The notes beneath the pieces were generated by a model that had not been told where the DNA came from, ran no database searches, and saw nothing but the letters and a program-made list of their open reading frames with translations. DNA of 64,000 bases. Source: Melieria omissa (taxonomy: Eukaryota > Arthropoda > Insecta > Diptera > Ulidiidae). The translations under genes and the position numbers were made by a program. How positions within the stretch are numbered: position 1 is the stretch's first letter; each line of letters begins with the position of its first letter. This document shows, one piece after another, positions 54,838-63,520 of this stretch. The stretch spans positions 90,633,648 to 90,697,647 of the forward strand of contig OZ020267.1 in assembly GCA_963971225.1 (NCBI GenBank), given 5' to 3'.

Positions 54838-55071
54838 GCGGAGGCTCCGCAGAAGGCCAGCATGTCATTCCTCCTCATGATCACCGAGGAGAGCTTGGCT
54901 GCCCTGGAAAAGGCAGACCATAAGCTTCGCTTTGGCGTTCGGCACGCAAAAGTGAAGGTGTTCCGCTCATCCGGCGGGGATGAGGAGGCCATCGACGAGA
55001 TTGGGGACGCAGAAAAGCTGATGGACGGCGTCAAGCTCAGCGATCCCAATCCCCCCCATACCGACGTCTAA
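54838..55071 (+). pseudogene. LOA-C ORF1, C-terminal 77 codons
   Basis: Starts AEAPQKASMSFLLMITEESL in frame at the truncation point and ends at TAA (55,069-55,071), immediately followed by the ORF2 ATG. The region corresponds to the end of the DUF4780-like domain in element D. Confidence 0.8.
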
Positions 55072-58000
55072 ATGGGATTGAAGGTTGTCCAAGTCAACCT
55101 CCAACACTCCAAGTTGGCAACGGACAACCTCTCCGTCCTCCTATCGGAGGCGGACGTCGACATCGCTCTCGTCCAGGAGCCATGGGTGCGGAGCACTATG
55201 GTGAAAGGGCTCCAACGAAGCGACTACAATATCTTCTATAAAAGGATCGACGGTAAGCCGAGGACTTGTATAGTCGCAAAAAAACATCTTTGCATGTATC
55301 TTCTACCTCTTCACAGCACAGGCGATGCTACGGTGGTCAAGCTGGAGGCTGCTGACGGGGTTAGCATGACACTAGCCTCAGTATATATGGCGCACGATCG
55401 GCCAGCGCCCCCGGAGGAGGTCCGTAGACTGGTGGCTGGCTGTACCGGTGCACTGCTCCTAGGGTGTGATGCCAACGCCAGACACACACTATGGGGGAGC
55501 ACCGAGACCAATGAAAGGGGTGAGTACCTTTACGATTTTATTATCAATACTAACCTGGTAGTGTGTAACAGAGGTAATACTCCGACCTTCACCTTCCCTA
55601 GCTCTGAAGGCTTCAGTGGCTGGGAGGAGGTCCTAGATGTTACACTACTAACTGAAAACGAACTAGTATCTGTGGATAAGTGGAGGGTATCCAATCAGAA
55701 GTCCTTCTCGGATCATGCTTGGATACTCTACGACTTAGATGTTCGGGCCGAACCCCCTCCACCCTATAGAAACCCTAAACGTACCAACTGGTCTAGGTTC
55801 GCTAGGATAGCCAAGAAGAAAATGGGCAGGGCACCCAATTCAGACATAACCTCGGCAGTAGATGTAGATAGCAATATCCGACGGTTAGAAAACGCGATGG
55901 CTTCTGCGTTTAGAATATCCTGTCCGGTGAAATACTCCAAAAAATCATTTCCTCCCTGGTGGAACCAGGATCTCACTAGCCTCAGGGCAGAGACTCGTAG
56001 GATGTTTAACCAGAGCTACTCCTCTGGCAACTGGGAAGGTTACAAGGACAGTCTCAGGAAATACAAAAAAGCAATCAGGAATTCCAAAAGCAAGGGCTGG
56101 AAGGATTTCTGTTCTTCAATAGAAACCACCAAGGATTCTGCTAGGCTAAGCAAGATCTTATCCAAGGACCATACCAGCCCCTCTTTTATAAGGAAAGCGG
56201 ATGGTTCATGGACAGATAGCACGCAGGAAGCCTTGAATCTACTTCTAGAAACTCATTTCCCAGGATCTTCGGATGAAGAGCAGGATTTTGAGCATCAGAG
56301 GTCACCTACCACGGGTATTGGTACCGTGATTATAACGGAAGACAAAGTTGCATGGGCAATCAAAAGTTTTTCAGCCTACAAATCACCTGGACCGGATGGA
56401 ATCTTTCCTATGATGCTTCAGGCCACGCAGGAGTGGATAATTCCTTGGCTCGTTGCAATTTTCAGAGCATGCATAACAATTCCATACGTCCCTTCTAGTT
56501 GGAGAAGGGTCAAAGTTGTCTTTATCCCCAAGGTGGGAAAAAGGGGACACGAGTCAGCAAAGGATTTTCGGCCGATAAGTCTAACATCCTTTGTGCTTAA
56601 AACCTTCGAGAGGCTGCTCGACCTGCACATCAGGAATGTGGTGGGAAGCAAGCTATCTGATGCCCAACATGCATACCTAAAGGGGAAGTCCACGGAAACG
56701 GCACTCCATGAGGTTGTAAGGACGGTGGAAAAGTCCATAGAACACAAAGAGTATACACTGGCGGCCTTTATGGATATTGAGGGGGCCTTCAACAACATCC
56801 GTATAGATGCGATCCGGGAATCGCTAGAATACCTTGGAGTTAATGTAGACATCTGCGGCTGGATAACAACAATGCTCCATTCAAGGGAGATCAGCGCTGA
56901 ACTGGGGAAAAGTTCGCTGACCAAATACCTAAACAGAGGCACCCCCCAAGGAGGAGTTCTATCACCTCTACTTTGGGTTTGTGCCCTGGATAGAATACTA
57001 GCTGAATTAAACGGTAGAGGTATCAAAGTCGTGGCATACGCGGATGACGTCGTGGTGTTGGCATCGGGGATGTGTCTCGAAGTGATAAGTGATATCCTTC
57101 AGGCAGCGCTGAAAAGATTGAGAGCTTGGTGCACGGGTCGTGGGCTATGCCTTAATCCAAGTAAGACTGAACTGATGCTTTTCACCACGCGGACCAAGAT
57201 ACCTAGATTTAGATTACCCATGCTGAACGGAACGACACTATCCCTCTCGTCTAGCGCCAAGTACCTGGGGGTAATCTTGGACCCAAAGCTAAACTGGAAA
57301 ACAAACATCGAACACAGAGTCAGCAAAGCGGGCTTTGCTCTGTACGCCTGTAAAAAGATGATTGGCCGGAAATGGGGGCTCCGTCCGGACCTAATGCTAT
57401 GGATGTACAAAACGGTTGTACGTCCTATCCTTTCTTATGGCTCCTTAGTTTGGTGGAAAGCTCTCAGGAGGGACTATAACACCACAAAGCTGAGCAGAAT
57501 ACAAAGAACAGCATGCGCGATAGCAACAGGGGCGATCAAATCCTGCCCTACAGAGGCTCTGAATGTATTGGCGCACTTACTTCCGATAGATCTTCATATC
57601 GTTAACACCGCCACTCTAAGTGCTCTCAGGTTAAGAGAGATAGGATGCTGGAAGAATAAACCGTATGGGCACGGGTCAATACTAGATCAACTGCAAAATG
57701 CACACACTGCGGAGACAGACTATAAAATTCCCACTGTATTCTTCGGGAAAAGGTATGGCATACGTATTCCCTCCCGTTCGGAATGGAAGAAAGGAAGAGT
57801 CACAAGTGGGAGCGATACCGAAATCTACACTGATGGATCAAAGATGGACTGCGGTGTAGGAGCGGGAATCTACTCAGAGAAGCTGAGGCTCAGCAAATCC
57901 ATTCGCCTCCCCAACACAGCTAGCGTCTTCCAGGCGGAAGTCTTCGCTATTAAAGAGGCCTGTAGGATGGCTTTGGACGATACCACCTACAAAAACAGCA

Positions 58001-58653
58001 TATGCGTACTATCTGACAGCCTAGCTGCCATCAAAGCGTTGGGCTCGTCGGTTATAACATCCAAGCTGGTGTGGGAATGTAAGGAGGCCTTAATGGATCT
58101 GGCTCGTCGGTTCCAAGTTACCCTAATCTGGGTGCCGGGGCACAAGAACATTGAGGGTAACGAAAGAGCGGATGAGCTAGCCAGGGGGGGTTCCGCACTT
58201 GAGGAACGGGTAGCGGAAATGGTCCGCATCCCAATTGGTTCCATCAAGAGTGAAATCTCCAAAGGCTTCCTTGCTAAAGCTGATACCAGGTGGGCTCGGA
58301 TGCGTTCCTGTAAAATCAGCAGATCCTTATGGCCAAGGTACGACAGGAACAAATCAGCCGAATTAATTAACAGAGGCCGACGTGATGCAGCCAGGCTCAC
58401 CGCTGTCATCACGGGTCACTGGCCCATTGGAGAGCATGCTGCCAAAATGGGCATTCCTCATAATACCTGCTGTAGAAGCTGCAATAATCCCGAGGAAAAG
58501 GAAACGATTCAACACTTTCTCTGCGATTGCCCGGCCTTAGCAAGGAGACGGTGGAAAACTCTAGGTAAACCGACGTTTACGAACGTTGACGAAATCAAGG
58601 ACTACAAGGTAAGCTCACTTCTTGCCTTTCTAAACCTCTCGAATTGGCTGTAG
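55072..58653 (+). CDS. LOA-C ORF2: endonuclease, RT, RNase H, complete
   Basis: A 1,193-residue intact frame. Residues 1-220: APE-type endonuclease (VQVNLQHSK, VQEPWV, GCDANARHTLWGS, SDHAWI). About 430-780: RT (KSPGPDGIFPMML, DFRPISLTSFVLKTFERL, GTPQGGVLSPLLW, YADDVVVL). About 920-1,060: RNase H (IYTDGSKMDCG, QAEVFAI, LSDSLAAI, GNERADELAR). About 1,120-1,150: CCRSCNNPEEKETIQHFLCDC, a terminal CCHC. All catalytic residues I checked are present. By family it nicks DNA and copies its RNA in the nucleus. Starts at the ATG abutting the ORF1 stop. Confidence 0.92.
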   Translation: MGLKVVQVNLQHSKLATDNLSVLLSEADVDIALVQEPWVRSTMVKGLQRSDYNIFYKRIDGKPRTCIVAKKHLCMYLLPLHSTGDATVVKLEAADGVSMTLASVYMAHDRPAPPEEVRRLVAGCTGALLLGCDANARHTLWGSTETNERGEYLYDFIINTNLVVCNRGNTPTFTFPSSEGFSGWEEVLDVTLLTENELVSVDKWRVSNQKSFSDHAWILYDLDVRAEPPPPYRNPKRTNWSRFARIAKKKMGRAPNSDITSAVDVDSNIRRLENAMASAFRISCPVKYSKKSFPPWWNQDLTSLRAETRRMFNQSYSSGNWEGYKDSLRKYKKAIRNSKSKGWKDFCSSIETTKDSARLSKILSKDHTSPSFIRKADGSWTDSTQEALNLLLETHFPGSSDEEQDFEHQRSPTTGIGTVIITEDKVAWAIKSFSAYKSPGPDGIFPMMLQATQEWIIPWLVAIFRACITIPYVPSSWRRVKVVFIPKVGKRGHESAKDFRPISLTSFVLKTFERLLDLHIRNVVGSKLSDAQHAYLKGKSTETALHEVVRTVEKSIEHKEYTLAAFMDIEGAFNNIRIDAIRESLEYLGVNVDICGWITTMLHSREISAELGKSSLTKYLNRGTPQGGVLSPLLWVCALDRILAELNGRGIKVVAYADDVVVLASGMCLEVISDILQAALKRLRAWCTGRGLCLNPSKTELMLFTTRTKIPRFRLPMLNGTTLSLSSSAKYLGVILDPKLNWKTNIEHRVSKAGFALYACKKMIGRKWGLRPDLMLWMYKTVVRPILSYGSLVWWKALRRDYNTTKLSRIQRTACAIATGAIKSCPTEALNVLAHLLPIDLHIVNTATLSALRLREIGCWKNKPYGHGSILDQLQNAHTAETDYKIPTVFFGKRYGIRIPSRSEWKKGRVTSGSDTEIYTDGSKMDCGVGAGIYSEKLRLSKSIRLPNTASVFQAEVFAIKEACRMALDDTTYKNSICVLSDSLAAIKALGSSVITSKLVWECKEALMDLARRFQVTLIWVPGHKNIEGNERADELARGGSALEERVAEMVRIPIGSIKSEISKGFLAKADTRWARMRSCKISRSLWPRYDRNKSAELINRGRRDAARLTAVITGHWPIGEHAAKMGIPHNTCCRSCNNPEEKETIQHFLCDCPALARRRWKTLGKPTFTNVDEIKDYKVSSLLAFLNLSNWL

Positions 58654-58792
58654 CGGTTTTTAGTCACCGGGAGTATAACAACCATCTACCTAGGTTGAAT
58701 CAAGATAGTGGTTTCAAAACGGCGCATCTGCGCTAATTGGATGCCTGGGGCATTGCCACTCTAACCAACCAACCAACCAACCTGGGCAACAA

Positions 58793-59061
58793 CGCAATTT
58801 AGATTTTTTTCCTCAATAATCGTCAGCTTGTTTTCCCATCATAAAATTTATCGTGTGTTCCCTCAAAACCCCTCTGAGGTGATACACTTCGAAAAATTGC
58901 TTGCATTTTTCGTGAATGCGCTCCAGTTTGCGACATTTCTAGTCGGTTTTGTGCAACATTTGTTGACAATTCGAATATCTTTCGAATTCTGGTGGTGCTA
59001 TTTCTCGACTCTTGCCTCCTGTATCTACCAACCATCGATTTATTTTTTTACCCACTATTAA
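58793..59061 (+). other. Open 5' frame of BEL leader, second part
   Basis: Continues the open frame of 54,216-54,837 across the LOA insertion. It contains a predicted membrane segment (FFVNALQFATFLVGFVQHLL) and ends at TAA (59,059-59,061), 18 bases before the gag ATG. Confidence 0.35.
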
Positions 59062-59079
59062 ATTATTCTGTATTTCGAC

Positions 59080-60801
59080 ATGCCAATTCAAAAATCATTC
59101 GAAAAGTCTCATATTCCCTCCATGAGCATTTTTAATTTCGAAGCGGACAATTTGGTCCACTTTTGTTCGAAATTCTCTTCTGCCCCTATCGAAGAGTTAA
59201 CGCCCGCAATCCTCAAAGCGTATTTAGCCGATCTCAATGGCTACTATGCGGATCTAAAGGCAGCTTTTTCGCAAGTCGGCATCACCCCTGATGACGACCT
59301 GCCTAAAACTTTCAAATTGATCGCTCGCTCCAAAATGGAACTGTGCCGAGAACGAGTATATGAAACCATGGCCCAGATTTCGGACCTCATGGACGCTCAG
59401 CAACCTCCTCTCGCTGAAACCACTCGTCCAGCAGAAATCCCCTTCCCTTCTGCAACAGAGCAGGCAAGTAATTTTATTTGCCTGAATGTCCCTCCTTGCG
59501 ACACCGAAATCTTCTCCGGTGGGTATGAAGAGTGGCCGTCCTTCCGCGACATGTTTTCGGCGGTTTATATTAACCACCCGAAACTCACCTCTGCCCAAAA
59601 GTTATATCACCTCCGATATAAAACAACCGGAAAGGCTGGCGCCATCGTTAGGCAGTATCCATTGAGCGATTCTAACTTCGAATTGGCATGGAATGCGCTG
59701 AAGTCCCGATTCGAAAATCGGCGCATTCTGGTTGATAAACAGGTCAACACGCTCATGAGCCTCCCTCAAGTAGCTGTGGAAGACAGTGAAGCGCTGCAAA
59801 GCCTTCAAAATGCAGTAAACAATTCTCTGTCCGTCTTATCTTCTCAAGACGTCTCGACAGAGGGTTGGGACCCGATCCTGGTCTATATTTGTTCAACAAA
59901 ACTCCCGGAAGAGACTTTATCCCTGTGGGAACAGTCCCTTAGTTCCCGGAAAGATCTTCCAACCTGGGAGCAAATGAATACTTTCTTGACCAGTAGATAT
60001 GAGGTCGTGGAAAGGCTAAATCTTATGAGGCCGACCAAGTCCGTGTTTTCTCACAACCGGGATCATAACAGAGCTCAAAACTTAGCTGAGAACAGATGGA
60101 CTTTCCTCTGTCCGGTTTGCAGTGCGGCTCATGCGCTCAAACTATGTTCGAAGTTCAAAAAGTTATCTGTTTATGATCGAGTAAAGGCAGTACGAGCCCA
60201 CAACTTGTGCACAAACTGTCTATCCCATACTCACTTGAAGCGGGATTGCACAAGTAAACACACTTGTTCGCAATGTCAGAAGCAGCATCATTCTATGCTT
60301 CACTTCGCTTCTGGCACAATCCCATGCCGGCAAAGAGACACCATCTTACCAATTTTCACGATTCAACCTCGGAGTCCATCAAACATCTCATCCATGTCGA
60401 GAAAATCCCGGAGTTCTCAAGATGAGTCATCTTCCGTCACCCCACAAAGACAGAAAAACCGTCCTGTGCAGTCCCTCAGCACAACGATTAAGGAAACAGC
60501 CCCTCGCCCTATGTCTAAATCTAGACAGTTTGGGCAGACCGCAGCCGAAGCGCAACCCCCGCGCAACATTCAGCCCCAATCAGCAACAAGCCGTAGACGA
60601 CGACCGCAGGACCTTAGTCGGACTCGCCTCGCCTTGACAGCGCATCCCGTCCGCACGCGAATCAGCCCCACCCTCGCTACAGCAGCCAGCAAGTTGCGCG
60701 GACGCCGAGTTCGGACCCTTTCAACCGGAGCCATCCAAACCCTACTGCAGCTCCGGGGGGTCCCATCAATGCACGAGTGCATCCGGCCCCAGGATGTTTA
60801 G
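59080..60801 (+). CDS. gag: BEL/Pao gag, fused to a short pol remnant
   Basis: Starts at the ATG 59,080. Residues about 145-310 match the BEL/Pao gag domain (DUF1759: FSGGYEEWPSFRDMFSAVYI, KLYHLRYKTTGKAGAIV, LVYICSTKLPEETLSLWEQS). Zinc knuckles follow near residues 346-410: CPVCSAAHALKLC, CTNCLSHTHLKRDC, CSQCQKQHHSMLH. After that the protein turns basic with Arg, Ser and Pro, probably including out-of-frame remnants of the deleted region, and ends at TAG inside the 3' LTR. BEL normally encodes protease, RT, RNase H and integrase here; none is present. Confidence 0.85.
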   Translation: MPIQKSFEKSHIPSMSIFNFEADNLVHFCSKFSSAPIEELTPAILKAYLADLNGYYADLKAAFSQVGITPDDDLPKTFKLIARSKMELCRERVYETMAQISDLMDAQQPPLAETTRPAEIPFPSATEQASNFICLNVPPCDTEIFSGGYEEWPSFRDMFSAVYINHPKLTSAQKLYHLRYKTTGKAGAIVRQYPLSDSNFELAWNALKSRFENRRILVDKQVNTLMSLPQVAVEDSEALQSLQNAVNNSLSVLSSQDVSTEGWDPILVYICSTKLPEETLSLWEQSLSSRKDLPTWEQMNTFLTSRYEVVERLNLMRPTKSVFSHNRDHNRAQNLAENRWTFLCPVCSAAHALKLCSKFKKLSVYDRVKAVRAHNLCTNCLSHTHLKRDCTSKHTCSQCQKQHHSMLHFASGTIPCRQRDTILPIFTIQPRSPSNISSMSRKSRSSQDESSSVTPQRQKNRPVQSLSTTIKETAPRPMSKSRQFGQTAAEAQPPRNIQPQSATSRRRRPQDLSRTRLALTAHPVRTRISPTLATAASKLRGRRVRTLSTGAIQTLLQLRGVPSMHECIRPQDV

Positions 60802-61133
60802 ATCGCTAAACAGTGCCCGCCACGCAACTCTTAGAAATTGATATTGTCAATAATATTGTATTGTGTTTGTCCATTTATGTGCTTATATGTACGGATGGCA
60901 ACACTGGCCATCCCGAAGGGAGCTTGCGCGGCCGGCAGGCACTCGAGGTACGAACTCCGGCGACTTAACATCATCGAACCCCGACCCCCATAAATCCTAA
61001 CTTCCACATATATATATATACCAACAAACATTCAAGATTTAATAAAACATTACACAAACAAAACCGACACAAAACATTTACTGCGTTTAATTTCAACACG
61101 TTTGCGTGGACATAGCTCTACTGAGTTCGAACA
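60795..61133 (+). repeat. BEL 3' LTR
   Basis: 339-bp partner of 53,700-54,038, followed by AGTTG. Confidence 0.92.
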
Positions 61134-61313
61134 AGTTGAATTCAATTTTTAGCAATTTATATCACAGGAATGAGCAAATTTCGATATACACCGAATAAGC
61201 TATCGAATTTCCAATACAGCGAAGACAATGTTTCGTCTGTTAAAGAATTATGCTAATTTTTAGGAATTTCTCCACATTTTATGTTAAAATGTTGAATTTC
61301 AAATGTTTCTTTA

Positions 61314-62223
61314 CAGGGCTTTTCTGGCAAAGACTGTTGAAACACTTTCAAAAGATTATTGAAAGATAGTTTGAAAGACTGAATGAAAGGTTTTAGCTAT
61401 TCCTACGAAAAAATCTTTCGGAAAAAGCTCAAAAATTCAACACTCGAGTTGAAAAGCTGTTTTCGGCGAACAGCATTGCTAGCCAACTCGTTTTCTGTGA
61501 AATTTGAAGCATTTTTGCAATGATGGAAGAAAATTATTTTCCCAATTTTCGTTATGATTTTCTTTTTAATTACAAATGTGTTTATCAGGATTATTTTGCA
61601 GTTACGTATTTCTTTTTAGAAAAGAAAAAAACTGGTGTAAAAATATGAATTAAAATGAATTGTTTTCTTTTTTATGTGATGTTAATGATGTTATCAGATT
61701 TAACCTTAATGTAATGAACAGCATATGAAGATGTACCATATAACAAACACTTTCGGCCGATTTATATTATGTACTTTTGCTGTTAATGGTGTATTTTTAC
61801 GTTTTCTTTCATCCTTCATCAAAATCTCACATTTGTAAACCAAGTGCTCTATTCGATGCTGGCAATACTCTTGGCAAATGAAATGAAAAATTCGTGAAAT
61901 GAAAAATTCAAACAAAATTTCAAAAATTTCAATCAATGGCTGAAGAAATCAAGCTGAAATGCGACGCCGCCTGGAGTTCTTCATCACCAATACGCTTATG
62001 AACAATTTTTCCATCATCTATCGTTTCTTTTCACAACACAAACACAACGCACGTACGTTTTTCAAGCTGAAAGACGACCCCAAAAGCACATCTTTCAAAC
62101 TGTCTTTCATGTTACGGAAAAAAGCTTTCAAGATAGTTGCTAGAATAGCAAATTGTCTTTCGAAAGATTTTTGTACTTCGAAAGATTGAGGTGAGTTGAA
62201 AGATAGTTGCCAGAATAGCCCTG
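61314..62223. mobile_element. 910-bp Harbinger-like non-autonomous element
   Basis: Inverted ends CAGGGCTTTTCTGGCAAAG (61,314 onward) and, inverted, CAGGGCTATTCTGGCAACT (to 62,223), flanked by TTA (61,311-61,313; 62,224-62,226). Subterminal GAAAGATAGTTTGAAAGAC and its partial complement extend the symmetry. A 3-bp TTA/TAA duplication is typical of PIF/Harbinger. No transposase frame seen. Confidence 0.72.
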
Positions 62224-62338
62224 TTAATGTATTTAATAGCTTTCGTGTAAAATAAATGCATCCGACTTTTGCGATAACACACCTCAGGCCCGCCGCGCTT
62301 GCCTTGTCGAGCAAAGCGGGCGATTATGATATCATGTC

Positions 62339-63520
62339 ATGGCTTCTTCCGGTTTGGCCTCGGAACTCGCGGGAGACGAGGATAACCTCTCCCTAACTGA
62401 CTTGGACAACCTCTCAGGGCTAAGTCAGGACACATTAACTGAGAGCGTCGGGATGCGCGCCAGTGGCGCCATCCCGACACCCGTTTTACCGAGCGGACCG
62501 CAGACCTCCAGTGGAGAGAAGCGCGACGCGAAAAAACCTAAAAAGCGGACAGTGAAGGCCGCCTACAACCACGCCCTATTCGTTCTCGCTAAGATAGCTG
62601 AGAATGAAAAGAAGGGCGTAGCGGTCGAAAGGGACGCAGCCGACAAGCGAAGGTACCAGGCAGTCGTCGATGAGTACCTCGCAGCGCAGGCTCGAGCAGA
62701 AGAGCAGCCGACTACCAGCGGGAAGGCAGCTGCCATGTTAAAAAGGGTTAGGTCCCAGGATTCGTCCGACAACCATGCCAAACGAGTGAAGGACGCCAGA
62801 GGCGCCCCGCGGAGGAAACCGCACTCCTCGAGCGAGCAGGTCCGCCTCTTCAGTGAAGTGGCTAAGGACCAGCTCTGTATGGCACTGGTGGACGAGCTTA
62901 ATAGCACGGGCCGGTCGATCAGCGAGCGATGGGATAAGATCGAGGCGAGGCTTTCCGACCTGGTGTTGGAAAAGCTGAGAGCAAAACCAGGATCTATTCC
63001 CAGTTTCGACTGTTCGGACGTGGTCAGGGGCCATCGGGTGATTAGATGTGACGACGAGGCCTCGAGGGTATTCTTGCTGGAGTGCGTCGCTAAGATCAGC
63101 GGCGCCTGGGAGGGTCTGAAGCTCAGACTAGTACCGGCCAGCGAGATCCCCAAGAGACCGAGGGCGCGCATCTGGTTGCCTAAGGGGCAGACTGACCATG
63201 CGAGAATAGTGGAGACACTCGCTCTGCAGAACCCGGAGGTGCCTATGGATGACTGGGTCATCATTAAGGCGGAGGAGCCCTCGAAGAACAGCCAGACGTT
63301 CGTGGTCCTGATCAACCCAGAGAGTGTTGAGGCCATCGAAAAGGCTGACGGAAAGCTGAGGTATGGGATCAGAAAGGCCAGGATCCGTGTCTTGACATCC
63401 GACGCGGGTACTGGTCAAGATGACATACCGGCCCTCAATCCAGATGAGGTGGAAGACACCAACAAGTTGTTGGACGACCTGGCGCTGGATGACAAGGATA
63501 AACCCGGTAAAGATGCTTAG
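62339..63520 (+). CDS. LOA-D ORF1, full length (DUF4780-like)
   Basis: 393 residues from the ATG at 62,339. The N-terminus is acidic and Ser/Leu-rich. Residues 60-90 are basic (KRDAKKPKKRTVKAAYNH) with a helical repeat (FVLAKIAENEKKGV). Residues about 225-355 form the conserved core: DVVRGHRVIRCDD, ASEIPKRPRARIWLPKG, DDWVIIKAEEPSKN, ESVEAIEKADGKLRYGIRKA. I recall this as DUF4780, common in insect LOA-type ORF1. There are no zinc knuckles. Its stop overlaps the ORF2 ATG (ATGCTTAG). Confidence 0.85.
   Translation: MASSGLASELAGDEDNLSLTDLDNLSGLSQDTLTESVGMRASGAIPTPVLPSGPQTSSGEKRDAKKPKKRTVKAAYNHALFVLAKIAENEKKGVAVERDAADKRRYQAVVDEYLAAQARAEEQPTTSGKAAAMLKRVRSQDSSDNHAKRVKDARGAPRRKPHSSSEQVRLFSEVAKDQLCMALVDELNSTGRSISERWDKIEARLSDLVLEKLRAKPGSIPSFDCSDVVRGHRVIRCDDEASRVFLLECVAKISGAWEGLKLRLVPASEIPKRPRARIWLPKGQTDHARIVETLALQNPEVPMDDWVIIKAEEPSKNSQTFVVLINPESVEAIEKADGKLRYGIRKARIRVLTSDAGTGQDDIPALNPDEVEDTNKLLDDLALDDKDKPGKDA

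Larger units (their letters stand above)
54838..58780 (+). mobile_element. LOA-clade non-LTR retrotransposon C, 5' truncated, intact ORF2
   Basis: The duplication CCTGGGCAACAA at 54,826-54,837 and 58,781-58,792 delimits it. It begins inside ORF1, encodes a complete ORF2, and ends in AACC repeats. It inserted into the leader of the BEL element, so it is younger than BEL. Lacking the promoter and most of ORF1 it is unlikely to transpose alone. Confidence 0.9.
53700..61133 (+). mobile_element. BEL/Pao element retaining gag but not pol, with nested LOA element
   Basis: LTRs of 339 bp (TGTTTAG..CGAACA) lie at 53,700-54,038 and 60,795-61,133, flanked by the 5-bp duplication AGTTG (53,695-53,699; 61,134-61,138). 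Only about one base differs between LTRs. A tRNA-Tyr-type primer site, a long leader, and a BEL-type gag follow; the rest of pol is almost entirely deleted. Without the LOA insert the element is about 3.5 kb. It would need proteins from another BEL copy to move. Confidence 0.9.

Noticed and set aside
54678..55049. Minus-strand frame across the BEL/LOA-C junction
   Set aside because: It spans two unrelated elements, so it cannot be an old gene.
62563..63336. 257-codon minus-strand frame opposite LOA-D ORF1
   Set aside because: It mirrors the GC-rich ORF1 codons and has no recognisable domain.
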